Of a DNA stretch of 64,000 bases, positions 1-12,866 are shown piece after piece. The translations under genes were made by a program, and so were the position numbers. The notes beneath the pieces are model-generated. The model was not told the origin of the DNA. It saw only the letters and a program-made list of their open reading frames with translations, and searched no databases. The stretch lies in NCBI GenBank assembly GCA_003952965.2, contig CM025855.1, positions 34,755,249 to 34,819,248 on the forward strand, written 5' to 3'. The DNA is from Morella rubra (lineage: Eukaryota; Streptophyta; Magnoliopsida; Fagales; Myricaceae). Each line of letters opens with the position of its first letter. The stretch's first letter is position 1.

Positions 1-404
1 ATAGAGGTTGAACTAAATCTAAATTTTTTTCCGGTTACCAGCCAACTCTTTGGCATGAACGTTACTTTCCTTCGTCTTGATTTACCTTTATGCTTGGTTG
101 GATAATATGTGAGGACTCAGTTTTCATGCTTCTTCTTAGTTAAGTGTATGTGCCACTGGAGTTGATTGATTCTGAACTGTTTGCATAGTGCTTGCGAGCT
201 ATTGTCACCTTGCTTGGCTTGAATTTTTCTTCTGTTTTGCCCTTGGAAATTGGGATATGTGTCTGCATATTTTAAACTGTATCTTTTGCAGACTAGCAGT
301 GCCATTCAGATTGGAGGTTAACTGTGCTGTTGGATTTAGGAAATTTTAGTTGATGCATATAGTCCTTGATGGAAAAGTCATAGGTTTATTTGTTTCCCTT
401 GCAG

Positions 405-3400
405 ATTGTTGCGTTGTCTGTGGCACTATTTAGAGCTCTGAATCTCACAACCCGGTACAGCACTTTACTGTTATTGTATTTGGGAATGAACTTATAATTT
501 TCTATTTTCGAACTGTTGATGGATGAAGCTTTAACCTGGAGGTTTTCTTAAATTTGAAAAAAGAAAGAAAGAAAAAGATATCAGATGGCCCTAGTGCTGG
601 CCTACCTTGAGATATTATTTCAGCATCACTTGCTCTCCAAAATAGTAACCAGTTCATTAATGCAAGTGATCCTCATTGCCTTTGTTTGAATTTAACCTCG
701 CCAATGTTTTGGGGTCATATTTGTAAGTCATATAGTGTTTTTCACAACCAAAGGGGTGACTGATGATTAAAAAGAACTTGACTGGAACAATCTTTCCTGA
801 TCCAGATTTGTTGATTGATTAACCCATTGGGTTGTAGAGCTTTTCCCTGAGTCTGAATTGCTGCCATGGATATGGGTACAGGGAGTATGGCAAAAACTAT
901 TACTATTACTTCAGCTTTGTTACACAGCACACTTTCTTTAGGACAACAATAGTGACTCTTTATTGTTGCAAGTCCTATTGAAGCTCAGGCTGACATTATC
1001 TGTATCTCTTGACTTGTGTTGGTCAGTTTTCAATGATTATAGCTTGTTCTTTGTTAAGTTTAACTTCTTTCAATGTTTCCTTAGTAGATCTTGTAGATTT
1101 TTTTATTCTGGGAAGGCCTCACCTCATGTGGTGAGTTGGATTTTTGAAGATTGAAGGGTATATCTTGTGCTAAAGGGCTACATTTGTTTTTAGGTTTGTG
1201 TCCATTTTGGATGTCGCTTCATTAAAACCAGATGCAGGTGAGTCTGAATCTTTCGGTCAAGATGCAAGCAGAGTCAGTATGGGGGTATTTAGAACTTCAA
1301 CACTAATGGTGGCTAGACAAGATCAGGCTTCTGTCTCTCCCGTTAAACAATTTCCATGTGATGAGAGAAGCAATAACTGTGAAACTTCTCAGAGGGGTTC
1401 AGGCAAAAGTATGGACAGCTTCTCAACAAGCAACATCAGTCAATCCAAAGATCCTCCTGTTCCTGGTGACAGGGAAGATAGAATGTCAGATTCATTAGCT
1501 CTTGAGGCAGGACATGATACGTCTGAAGCATGCCTTGCCAAAAATTCTCAGGGACCAAAGAGAAAGGGGGATCTTGAGTTTGAGATGCAGTTGGAAATGG
1601 CTGCTTCTGCGACAGCAGGTGTGATTCGGGAGAGCAAAATAGAATCAAATGCGAGAGACTTAAATAGTAGTTCTATGAATTTCACTTCTCCTCTGAAAAG
1701 AATGAAAAGAATTATAACTGAAGAATCTCCAACTTCTTCCCATGGGATCTCTACTGCAGTTGGCTCAAGAAAAGTAGGGTCTCCTTTGTATTGGGCAGAA
1801 GTATACTGCAATGGAGAAAACTTGACAGGAAAGTGGGTGCATGTTGATGTTGTCAACGCAGTTATTGATGGGGAGCAGAAGGTTGAAGCTATGGCTGCTG
1901 CATGCAAAACATCTTTGAGATATGTAGTAGCTTTTGCTGGACAAGGAGCTAAAGATGTGACACGCAGGTTTTGCCTCCTCACTTGGGAAATTGTAAAGTT
2001 AGAAATTGTAACCCGAATACCTTTCTGTATGCTATCAGCTTTCAGAATGATGTTAGATAAGAATTGATTTTACTTGAAACTTTAATGTAGGATGCGGAAA
2101 AATTAAAGCCATGGAGATAATAATAGCAACAAAATTGAAGTACAAAAATAATTTTTCAAAAAAAAAAAAAAAGGATTTTAAGTTGTATCTTAGTTTCTCT
2201 TAAATATTGCAGAATGCATCTGGGAGTTCAAATTACAGGTACGCATAATCCTACAAGTTCTACTAAAGGATCTCCGTGCTCAAATTTTGAGATCCTTCAG
2301 TAGAATGTGGAGTCCAAATGTACATAATTACAATATCCATGTCTACTGCCATGTGTCCAGGTAAAATCCTTAAAAGGGATGAAACTTCTATGGAGAATGC
2401 CAATGTTTTAGCTTGGAGAGATCATGAAGTATGGATATGTGGGATAAAAATGTTAGCGTAGTGACTGGTGTATTGAGTACCTTGATCTGGAGCCACATGC
2501 AACATTCAATTCTTAAACTATGTTCCCTTTCGGTTATCGCTTAATCAACATTGCCTTTTGGTGTTTGTTGTCTCAGACAAGTGAAATGAGTAAAGTTGAT
2601 TACCGTTAGTTGTTGATAGTGTGCCTCTTGTGGGTGTATTTGTATCCTGAAGGTTATGGACAAGTCCAATTGTGGCACGATTGAACATCACATAAAGAGT
2701 GAAAGAGAGAACCGGAAGATGTGATAGAAGCATCTGATTCTGAAAGAGTTAGCCTAGGCATGTATTTCGTAGTCTAGGCAATATTACAGTACTTACCAGA
2801 TCCCATGTAAGGGACTTTTAGTGTACATCTTGGTGTGGGGACAAGCTATATTTATACAGCTTCTGTCAAAATTTCCACTGGATGAATGAAGTGCATCTGG
2901 TAGACAATGAATGGAATGGTTATTGTGTTGAACAAAGGGGTCAATGATAATATGTTAGGTATGCATACAGAATGACTTAAAAGAACCTCTTTGTCTGCAA
3001 ACTTCTGTCTGAGGAAGCAAATCCTGATACAGGGGTGAACAAGCGAACTGAGACCATCCAATATGTGATGGTGAAGTTTAGACTAAGTTCCCTGTAGGTA
3101 CTTTAGGACACAAACAAATTGCTTCAAAGAAGCGTAGAGTAAAAATATAATTTTCTTACTTGCTCTGGATATTTACTATGTGTGTTCATGAACTTATGGG
3201 ATTTGAACTCCGATTGTATGGTGTTTGCAAGTAGCCACTAAAACACAGAGACACATAATATCCTGATAAAGTGATGGAATAAAGGTGGTGCAATTTTTTT
3301 TTCTGTGTTTTCTGTGTTTTTACTTTTCGTGATTACCATGGGCTGGCTGTTTGGTCTTTGTTGATTGGTAGTACATTTCCTTTTTTTTTTCCACTGAAAA

Positions 3401-6400
3401 GAACAAGTCATTTGCAAAACTTGATAACAACGGCACTTAATGTTGAAGTGATCTACCTGGCAATAATGCCTTGGTGTTTGTCATTTATGATTCCTGAGCT
3501 TTCTTTACACTATAGATACTATTTGTGTATGCTCATTCTTGTGCACATCGATATAGGTATCTGCTATACCTTCAGTGACCAACATGTGCTGTATGCCTGA
3601 ATCCTACTGTGTAAATATTAACATCATAATAAATAGGGATAGTTTAAAAGCTATTCGAGTCTTGCTGATAGTGAATTCTAGTGTGCAATTGTAAATGCTC
3701 ATTTGCGAAACTTATGCATTTTATTGTCAACTATTGTTGTTGGTTGCGTTTTTTGATGACCTGCATGAAATTTTCTAAGGATTGATGTTAAGACTGTCAG
3801 ATGAGATGAAATGGAACATTTTTTGCCCTCACCTATCAATTGCAAACAGTTTTATGTGATGCTTTTTTTGAGCTATCTGCTTAAGGAGGTAGCAATCGCC
3901 TCAGTGTCTCATTACCTGGAGGAGGCACTAATATGAATGTACTACAGGTACTGTATGAAGTGGTACAGGATAGCATCTCAGCGAGTTAATTCAATCTGGT
4001 GGGATGCAGTGTTGGCACCACTGAAAGAGTTAGAGGCTGGAGCCACTGGAGGCATGGTCCATACGGAAAAGGGACAAATTGAGGCCTCAACTGAAAGTGA
4101 CATAGTAAAAGCATCTAGAAAGTTGGGTAATTCAACTCATGATGATGAGAATGACATCTCGAAAAAGTATGGCAAGAAGTTTGACATAGAATCTCCTCAC
4201 AGAAATCTTTCTTTTGCTACCAGGAGCTCTCTTGAGGACATGGAATTGGAAACTAGGGCATTAACTGAGCCTCTTCCAACTAACCAGCAGGTAGAGTGAA
4301 CTGCTGCAGTTAGATTGACATGGTAGTAAAAGTCCTAAATTAGGATTTTTTTTCATAGTAAAACTGTTCTTTCTAACTTTTGCAGGCCTACAGAAATCAT
4401 CAACTTTATGCTATTGAAAGATGGCTTACTAAGTATCAGATACTTCATCCAAAAGGTCCTGTTCTTGGCTTTTGTTCTGGTCATCCAGTTTATCCACGTA
4501 GCTGTGTGCAAACACTTAAGACTAAAGAAAGATGGCTGCGGGAAGGGCTGCAAGTTAAACCTGATGAGCTTCCTGTGAAGGTTAACTCTGGTTTATAGGA
4601 TTCTTTCTATTGTTACTTGTATTGACTTCTTTGAGCTCGGTATTCCAGTTTGGTTACAGATTTGTTTATTCTATGGTAGGAGTTGAAACGTTCTGTAAAG
4701 CTTCAGAAAGTTCAGGATCCTGAAGATGATGAATGTGGTGGGGGCAATTATGAAGCAACAAGCAAACTTTATGGGAAGTGGCAGTTGGAACCATTACATC
4801 TGCCTGATGCTTTTAATGGTATTGTGCCAAAGGTGAGTAGTGATCACATTGGTTCATATTCAAAAGTGCAGATTTCCTGGAAAGGGCATCTAGTGAATAT
4901 TGAAGTAAATCTTGTACTTTATAAGCAAATGTCAACTCCCAGTTTTGACTTCATAGTGGGAGACAATTGCATGCAAACACATTTTAGAGAGGCCATGCAA
5001 ATTTGGAATTGCCAAACAGAATCAAGCTGTTGTTTAATGTCTTTATAATAGCTGCTTGGATAATCCTCGTTTTCTTTATATGAAGTGAGACCTGTTTTTG
5101 GTACAACAACAAAGATAAGTGAGGGGCAACTAGAGGTTTGTAGTAGATCAGCCTCTATTTGTGGAGATTTTACCTTGTGGACACATGTGAAGAGTTTTTC
5201 CCAGATACGCCTGCAAGGTGGGGGCAAACTCAGGGAAGAGCCTACTTAGCTTTTACAGATCCCTGTATTTGTGTGCGGGCTAAAGGACTAAAAATTTCGG
5301 TCATGACTTGTTTGTGTGCGGGCTGCCGGACCTATTGTTTAGGTCATGACTGGGTTATTAGCATATTTGTATAGGTGAATCAACTAAACCAAGCAATGAC
5401 CAGACATAGTACAGTTATTCACTTGGTGCATCGAACCAAAGTATCTAATCTTCATTGCTGTGTTTAATTGGGGATGTTGCTCTTGACATTTTGGTCACTA
5501 TTGGGCAAGGGATATTTACTCTTCCTACATTGCAGGTGCCAATTTTAATTTTGATTTGATGAGAATTTTCTGTTACCTACTTTTTGATTGAAAAAACAAG
5601 ATCTAAGGTCTGCAAATTTTTGCTAGAGAGATTTTACGTTGGGTCCTATTCTCTACCAGGCATGTGGCAAACTACATGTACTCTAGAATTGAAGTTAGCA
5701 GTAGGGACATTCTTTACTTCCCTAAACTTTATCTCTTGATCTAAGTTTTTGGCTTGTAAAAAGCTACTTCAGTAGGGGCGAGCTATGAAACTTGTCAATT
5801 CTATTTGGAGGTCTTTATGAAGCTTTATTGATCACTTGGAGCTAATTTGTGTGTTGGACATCTAGAATGAACGTGGTCAAGTGGAAGTTTGGTCTGAGAA
5901 GTGCCTCCCACTCGGGACAGTGCACTTGAGTTTACCGAGGGTGTTCACTGTTGCCAAGAGACTGGAGATAGATTATGCGCCAGCCATGGTTGGTTTCGAT
6001 GATGCGGGCTCTATTGAGGTCATGATGGGAGCGCTCAAGCAATCAGACTAGTGTTGGTGCATCGGCATTGCTGTGTGATGTTGCTCTTGACAGTCACTAT
6101 TCAAGGGATTGCAGGTGCCAATGATTTTGAGAAGGATTATCTAATGCAAACATCCAGGTTGCATGTGGTACATGTATGAGAAGTTTAGGGATCCTTGTGC
6201 TACTTCAGTAGAGCTTTATGAAATTTCTATTTGGAGGTCTTTATGAAGCTTTATTATCACTTGGAGCTAATTTGTGTGTTGGACATCTAGAATGAATCAG
6301 TGGAAGTTTGGTCTGAGAAGTGCCTCCCATCGGGACAGTGCACTTGAGTTTACCGAGGGTGTTCACTGTTGCCAAGAGACTGGAGATAGATTATGCGCCA

Positions 6401-7495
6401 GCCATGGTTGGTTTCGAATTCAGAAATGGACGCTCGCATCCTGTGTTTGATGGCATTGTGGTGTGTGCTGAGTTCAAGACTGCAATATTAGAGGTAAATA
6501 CATCACACTTTTGTCATGGGTTAGGGACCTTGAGAGAGCTTTGAAATTTCTAGGATTTGTTTTATGCTGTTATCAGTATCTTTATTGTGAATCCTACTAG
6601 ATAATAACCTTTTTCTTTTTGGGACTTAGAGCTAATGGTTTTGCAAGGAAAAATAGTTTACACAAGTTACAAATGCTTTTTTTTTTTTTTGTAAGAAAAA
6701 GAAGTGGTTTTGTTTATCAGAATCCCTTGTGATTCATAAGGTATTCTGTCACATATATTTTGAAATCTCAACTGTTGTTTTCGAAATAAATAGTGGTATC
6801 TTTGTCGCGTTATTTCTATCATTTTAATGTGTTAAATATAACAAATGTTAGAGAGAGAATTATTTCGTTTAATGCTAATATGTCAAAACCGTTTCATTCG
6901 AATTTAACAATTCAATGTTTAAGTTCAGGTGAAGAATACTATACAAGTTAGCGGCATCCTCATCCCTTTACCCCCTCCCCCCTGGATTTCTTCATCCATT
7001 GACTGTAAAGAAGTTGCTCTTTAATTTGGTCCCTGAATTTCAAAGTTTCCCGCTTTTTTTATCTAAGAGGTCTTGAATTAATGTTGGTCTGTTCTTCAGG
7101 CATATGCAGAGGAAGAAGAGAGAAGAGAGGCCGAAGAGAAGAAAAAGAATGAAGTGCAAGCTATATCTAGGTGGTATCAGCTTCTTTGTTCCATCATAAC
7201 TAGGCAAAGGTTGAACAACCGTTATGGTGTCAGCTTGTCATCACAAACAGCCACTGACAACCAACATATGAATACCAAATTAAATGCACAAGTTGTCGGA
7301 TGTCATGAAGACGAGCAACCTCTTGTATGCCCGCAAGAAGACAAACATCGTGCTAAGTTGGATGTTCAATCAGCTGCCCAGCCCGAGGAGCACGAGCATG
7401 TATTCTTGCCAGAGGACCAGAGTTTTGATGAGAAGAGTCTGGTGCTGATAAAGCGTTGTCATTGTGGATTTTCTGTCCAAGTGGAAGAGTTGTAG
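405..7495 (+). CDS. RAD4: DNA repair protein RAD4/XPC homologue, 3' part (gene starts left of the window)
   Basis: RAD4/XPC binds helix-distorting lesions and starts global nucleotide excision repair in the nucleus. Exons read from splice sites: 405-454, 1194-1967, 3948-4290, 4386-4580, 4680-4832, a BHD2/BHD3 exon at 5866-6493 (disrupted by a duplication) and 7100-7495. The first two join to LTTRFVSILDVASLKP, a hallmark of plant RAD4. The transglutaminase-like domain runs to YCMKWYRI. BHD1 follows (HPKGPVLGFCSGHPVYPRSC, then LKTKERWLREG), then BHD2 (LYGKWQLEPLHLP and GTVHLSLPRVF) and BHD3 (IDYAPAMVGFEF, then SHPVFDGIVVCAEF). The C-terminus has a charged segment and ends in KRCHCGFSVQVEEL. The N-terminal exons lie before the window. 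The 1980-base second intron holds nothing recognisable except a weak tRNA-like patch near 3196. The frame is intact except in the duplicated exon. Confidence 0.93.
5312..6417 (+). repeat. Imperfect direct duplication covering RAD4 intron plus part of the BHD2/BHD3 exon
   Basis: Unit 1 (about 5312-5997) and unit 2 (about 5999-6417) align end to end, from a GTGCGGGCT-like start through the intron, the CTAG acceptor and the exon up to GGTTTCGA. Unit 2 is about 270 bases shorter, with many small deletions and few substitutions. Unit 1 (exon from 5866) keeps the frame NERGQVEVWSEKCLPLGTVH but lacks the exon's 3' end. Unit 2 (exon from 6291) loses six bases near its start and one base in CCCACTCGGG, so its frame breaks, but it carries the proper exon end and the donor at 6494. 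Neither copy alone encodes the expected exon. Confidence 0.85.
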
Positions 7496-8491
7496 CAAAA
7501 ATACTTGTTGGTGAGTCCCTGTTGGGCCATAGCTGTGACACTTGTATATATATGAAGGCAATGGTTCTAGTCAACAATATGTTTTGGAGAACAGATTTAA
7601 CTTTCTCCTCTGTTTGGGTGAAACCTTGAAAATATTGACAATATAGTTTTCTTATGTTTGACTCCAAATGAAACTCTATTTTCCGCAGTCACCTCGCAAA
7701 CAATGTCCGCTTATAATTTCTTCTACTTATCAGCCACCTAGTTCTTTCCAGCCATCTTTCTCAAGATTCAAGAACATGGTCCCCCTCCTGAAATGGCAGC
7801 CTGATCACTTCCTCTAATTTCCTCTCTCTCAAACTCCTCATACAAGACCCAACCTCAACAATTGCTGCCAGTGCCCCCCGCCCATTGCAGCAACATGTGG
7901 GCCTTTTTGTAGACGAATGTATCCAAGGTTCTCCAACCCAACATCAGTGACTCCATTAAAACATATAATAATTTTTTCAACAACTCCTCCAGAAAGTAGA
8001 AACAAGCCATTGGCCACACGCTTTTTCGGTGTGGCTAGAATAAGAAACAAAAGAAAAAAAAAAAAAAGAAGATAACATATCTCAGCCACTAAGGACTGAG
8101 AAAAATATGTCACAGGGTATAATAATACTTTTTTTTTTTTTTTGTTATTCTTTAGATAACACCTAACAATATTTACAATTCAAAGAATTGCATTAAAACA
8201 TATATAAATTTTTTGATTCTTTGGACAACATCCTATCATGGGGGCATTTGTTTGCCCAACTTTTTGGGGTCCTAAAATTTCCACTACATCAAACACATTT
8301 CACAAATCTCAATAAACTTTACACTTTTCATAAACACTAATAAACTTGAACATTCAAAAGACTTCAACAAAATTTTGGCCCCTAAAATTTCTACGGATAT
8401 GACTATTCAATACTTATTGGATTGACGTGTTCAAAATTCAAGATCGATTTGCTCAATTCATTTTAAGAACACCATAAGAAAAAGTAAGTGA

Positions 8492-8532
<41 letters not shown>

Positions 8533-8990
8533 AGAGAGAGACGGTGGAACTCCTCTATGAATTTCAACCACATCATCGTTATCTTATATGGATTTCCAAA
8601 AACCCCTCTCAACCAACACCCGCATACTTTTCTCCCATCAAAGTGGAGGCATCAGTCTCCACATAAGCCATTGTCAAACGGTTCCTGCCCGCTGCCCCCA
8701 CAATCCACATTAGCTCACCTATGCCACGAGTGGGCCAGAGTGGCTTTAACAACGACGGACACACGCATACAATTGATATGTCTACGGATAAGACCGCATC
8801 AAAGAGGAAATTTCTTCGTACGAAATTTGGTCCTATCAGAGGAAAAGAATAACGGTTCCGTACGAGGAGGCTTCCGCCACCATCAGGCATCAACCCACAC
8901 TAAATGCCCTTTATCCTATACATCTCCAATCGCATTTCTATGTTGACTGCCCCGATCTTCAATTCCAAAATAGACCTTCTAAAACCAGCG
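7496..8990. other. RAD4 3' UTR and intergenic DNA with homopolymer runs
   Basis: The RAD4 3' UTR probably runs to about 7680. The remainder has no supported gene. It holds a T17 run near 8130, a region at 8240-8395 with MITE-like composition, and a run of 29 C followed by 11 A (8494-8533). Confidence 0.6.
8494..8533. repeat. Homopolymer block C29-A11
   Basis: Twenty-nine consecutive C are followed by eleven A. The minus strand is a G29 run able to form G-quadruplexes. The exact length is unreliable in any sequencing method. A shorter block of the same design (C10 followed by 15 A) lies at 19998-20022 in an intron of the SPA15-like gene. Confidence 0.9.
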
Positions 8991-9295
8991 GCAAGCAAGA
9001 AGAACACGCATTAATTAGCAAACAACAAAACCCCACTCTCACATTCTCAAATTTTAGCCAATAAGATGAACAAATGCACACATGAAATCCTAAAAAAACA
9101 CAACAAATTAACAAATCCAAAAGCCACATTAGAACTAGAGATATCTCCATTAGAATTAGAACGCAAACAACGCCTCTATAACAGCTACATTATATGGTAC
9201 ATGCAATTACATCGAACACTTGGACTAGAACTAACTCCCACACAATTCTACAAAGGGCACAAGGACGTTGACACCCACTATGATGATTAAAGGGT

Positions 9296-11099
9296 CTATT
9301 GTTCAACGCTGACTTCAGTCACTGGAGCCTTCACCTTTGGAGGCCGACCCCTTGGCTTCCCTGTAGCTGTCGATTCTGGCACCGTTGCTGTTGATCCTCC
9401 CAATCCTCCACTAGGCCTAGCCATCTTCCTCGGCCGCCCTCTTGGCTTCCCACTACCGGTTGAGACCTTCACCTTGGGTGGCTTTGGAGGTGCATTTGGG
9501 TCCTTAGGTGGGCGGCCCCTAGGCCTTGCAGGAGCTATATCCATGACCGTTGGCAGTGCGACCTTTGGCTTTGGTGGCCTGCCACGGCCCCGCCTAGGAG
9601 GTGCATCAGGGTCCCGCTTCATGTAGTTGTTCTTCCAGAAGACAAGCTCTCCACTCTCTTTCATTTTGTTGAGGTGGAGTGTGAGGAGTGCTGAGTGGCC
9701 AGCTGGCAAGTCCCCATATGTCGCCTCAATGTGCCTTGATATCGTTGATTTATTCGAACCATTCTTGTCATCCAATGCTTCAATTGCTTTCAAAATCATC
9801 TGGAACAACGAAGATCAATATTATCAGCACCGGTTAGTATTAATTTCTTTTTTTAATAGCGTTAGCTTAAGCTTTTAGTATAAAAAACAAAGTGTTCGTT
9901 CAATGCGCCCAAAGCTTTCATATGGAATCCCAACTCTCGAGCATTACAAGAAAATGAAATGCTACTCCTTTCTTCTATCTATCTGGGTTAGTAGCTTGAG
10001 GGGTAGTATTAAAAAAACAACGTAAGAGCAAAAATTCAGTCCACTGAAAATTTCGTTAAGTGCTGCATTTAGTTCGAAAGATCATCTGGGATTCCTCAAC
10101 TCAAAGATCATAAATAAATGGTTCGTCTTTCTTATTCCTTGCGATGGGTAACTTCAGTCTTCACAAGGTGTGTTGTTTTGGGGGTTAGTACCAATTATCA
10201 CAAACCAAGTTTAGAATAAATTATTATCACAAACAAAGTATGATACCAATTCAGATAGATGAGGAAAAGGACCGTAGAAGGTGTGGGCAGTGGCGAAGTT
10301 AGGGTCAGTTCTTTCTATATAAAAAATACGTTATTGGATTCTTAAGTAGCAAAAAGATTTTCAAGGAGAACTGAAAAATTGAGGTGAAGTAACCAAAACC
10401 ACAGCACTTAAACATAAAGAATTTGGACGAATTGTGGCTCAATTATGAGCAGAAAAATGTTTAAGTGAGAGTCTGAAGGAAAGCGGGGTTTTTTAATCTT
10501 TATTTTTCCTCTTCTCTTTCAACCTCATCAGAAACCCCAAATTCATTTGAACAATACCCAAAACGGAAGAAGTATCATAAACCAAAGAATTAAAAAACAA
10601 AAAAGATATAGATCAACTGGAGCACATTTTGATAAGAGAACGAAGAAAATGGAGGTTAAAAGGAAAAGACAAATTTTCATCTATAATTCTTCAGGAAGCA
10701 AGTGGAAAAACCAAAATCAATGAAAAGTAGGAAAATTTAGATCCATGGGAACTGACTCACCCTCGAGAAAGACGATGAAAATTGAGGATTAAACGGAAAA
10801 GCTGCTCCTTCTTTTTTTATATTATTTATAATTCTTCTAAACTCTTTCTCTCTTTACAAGTTAAACACAGATAAGATTAATAAAAATCAATAAACCAAGC
10901 TTTGAAAACCAAAAAAAAAAAACAATCAGATCAACCGCAGCCCAACGCTGGTGAGGAACAAGTATTAGGAGAAAAAGCCTGGGCTTTTTTAATTTTTTTT
11001 TTTTTTTTTTTCGTTTTTGGTGAGATTTGTAGGGGTAGAGTGGTGTACCTCTGAGTAAGGAGGAAGTGATTTCGGTTTATTAACATCTTCAGCCTCCAT
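9296..11099 (-). CDS. HMGA-type protein with histone H1-like (H15) domain and four AT-hooks
   Basis: An architectural chromatin protein of the plant HMG-I/Y (HMGA) family that binds the minor groove of AT-rich DNA in the nucleus. Two exons: complement(11049-11099), reading MEAEDVNKPKSLPPYSE, and complement(9296-9799), joined in phase 0 through a 1249-base GT-AG intron, for 184 residues. The H15 domain covers about residues 12-82 (SEMILKAIEALDDKNGSNKS, then LHLNKMKESGELVFWK). Four AT-hooks follow near residues 86-97 (RRGRGRPPKP), 108-116 (RPRGRPPKD), 135-143 (KPRGRPRK) and 165-173 (KPRGRPPK). This count and length are normal for plant HMGA. The short first exon has a good donor, and the SLPPY motif before MILKAIEAL is typical of the family. 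The frame is fully intact. Confidence 0.93.
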
Positions 11100-12866
11100 G
11101 ATGAAAACTGCGTCGCAGTCGCAGAGACAGAAGGCGTTGCTTTCGCAGGACAAGCGGGATGCTAAGAGCTACAGCAGCAATGTCTCGAACCCAACTGTTT
11201 GATTTGGGCAGCGATGGCAGGCATTTGAGGGTTGGATACAAAGCGTTAGGAAGTCCAAAATATATGAAAAAGCTTTTTTCTTTTTTTTTAATTGAAATGG
11301 ACGGCTGGGATGCAAAAGTGGATGATGCTCGGACGGCCGAGGATAGATCCGGAGAGGAACACACGGATCGATGACGTGGTGGAACTTTTTCTAATTGATT
11401 TGAATTTCTTTTAGAATTTTGAAATTACGGAGTTGTCCCTTCCTGTTTGGGATGTGGTTTCGGGCAAGCCATGGCTCTGTTGTGGTCCCCTATCCACCAA
11501 CATAACGATATTATGGAACGGAAATTTGTGATAAATCTTAAAACATGTGGGGTCCGAAATGGTCCGATTGGCAAACAGATTCGGAACTGGGCTTCGTACG
11601 TCGAGCTGTACATCCACACGTGCGGATTTTTGGGTTTGGGTTCCAGCTTTCGAGCACGAAGATTTTTATCGGAGTGCATTGAGCTAAAATGATAATGCAG
11701 TGATTTTGATCATCTATCAGAAAACAATTTCATAAGTCCCGGCAGATGAGATGCACGTGCTGTTTTTGTGAATTTAACGCCACTGAAATTTTCTTTTGGG
11801 TGATTAAAATATTTTAGACATCGCAGTAAATAAAAGGGTAAATAATTATCCGCAGAAAAATCTCAGGAGGCAAAATGACATTTGCACTTCGAATGAATGG
11901 ATTATGTGAGGAAAATTATAATTTGGCCGCCAGCTTCAATTAACAAAGGACAAAAAATATGTCTGTTTTTTCCTTTTTTCTTTTACGCGATTTCAGGAAT
12001 ATATTTCCTACCGGTTGCTTTCTATCTAGTCAGTGACAGAGTCAGTAATTAGACTCGGTTTTCGTCGTTTGATCTGCTTCTGCTTGTGCCCACCGCGTGA
12101 AACGTAGTCCATTCGGGCTTTCGGCCGCTTTTCTAAACTTTTCGATCGGCCCGTGGGGACCTTCGCTTGGGCTTTTAGGCCCAGATTGAGGGTGAGCTCT
12201 ACGATGCAGAGAACTTTTTCACAATCGGAAGATATAAGCAGCAAGAACATTGACAAGAAGTAACAACCCTCAGTCACAAATATAGATCCAACTGATACAG
12301 GTTTATACAGATAACATCTGGTAATCAGATAAATAAAAACAATATAAAATTTAACAGATGTGAAGATCTGGAGAAAAAAAAATTTCATCTCTTCTCCTTC
12401 AAGGCCTCCCCTCCCACATTGTCTAAGAAAGAATCAGGAATTAAACTACCAAACAGAAGAAGAAAAAAGAAACATACGGAAGGGAAGAACCCTGACCAAC
12501 ACACTGAGGTCGGGAAATCAGAAATTTGAGGCAGACTTCAATTCTGAAGTCTGAATCTCATGCACCAATTTAAACAAACCATACCAGGAATCTCCCTCTC
12601 CATGGAGAGATTTCCTAGCAAAAGAAAGCATATAGATTCCCATGAGCTTTCTCTCATGGTAGTATGAAGTTGTTTGTCAAACCACTTCCATATGCAGCCT
12701 CATCCCATTCACTCCCCAGAAAGCAATATCCATTTGTCAATTTGTCGTACCCAACGTGGATTGGAGTACAATTATACTGCAGGTCACTGTCAGAGAGAAT
12801 TAGAGGATGCAAAAAGAAAGTAGATAGTACCTCCTGTCATCTCATTTGTGGCAGTCAACTGCTATT
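11100..12866. other. Intergenic: HMGA promoter/5' UTR side and MYOB 3' UTR side
   Basis: Both neighbours are on the minus strand, so the left part (11100-11400) should hold the HMGA 5' UTR and promoter and the right part (about 12500-12866) the MYOB 3' UTR. Short open frames here have no recognisable protein features and overlap on both strands. I see no RNA gene or repeat. Confidence 0.5.

Noticed and set aside
2210-2245. Possible small exon in the RAD4 intron (TTGCAG acceptor, ACAG|GTACGC donor)
   Set aside because: Known plant RAD4 proteins go directly from DVTRR to YC, and the flanking exons already join in phase.
3180-3280. tRNA-like promoter boxes on the minus strand (AGTTCAAATCC and TAGTGGCTACTTG)
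   Set aside because: No acceptor or anticodon stem can be paired, and there are no target duplications or tail; at most an old tRNA-derived fragment.
8488-8946. 152-codon plus-strand open frame starting in a poly-proline run
   Set aside because: The proline run is the C29 homopolymer; the rest has no family features or splice context.
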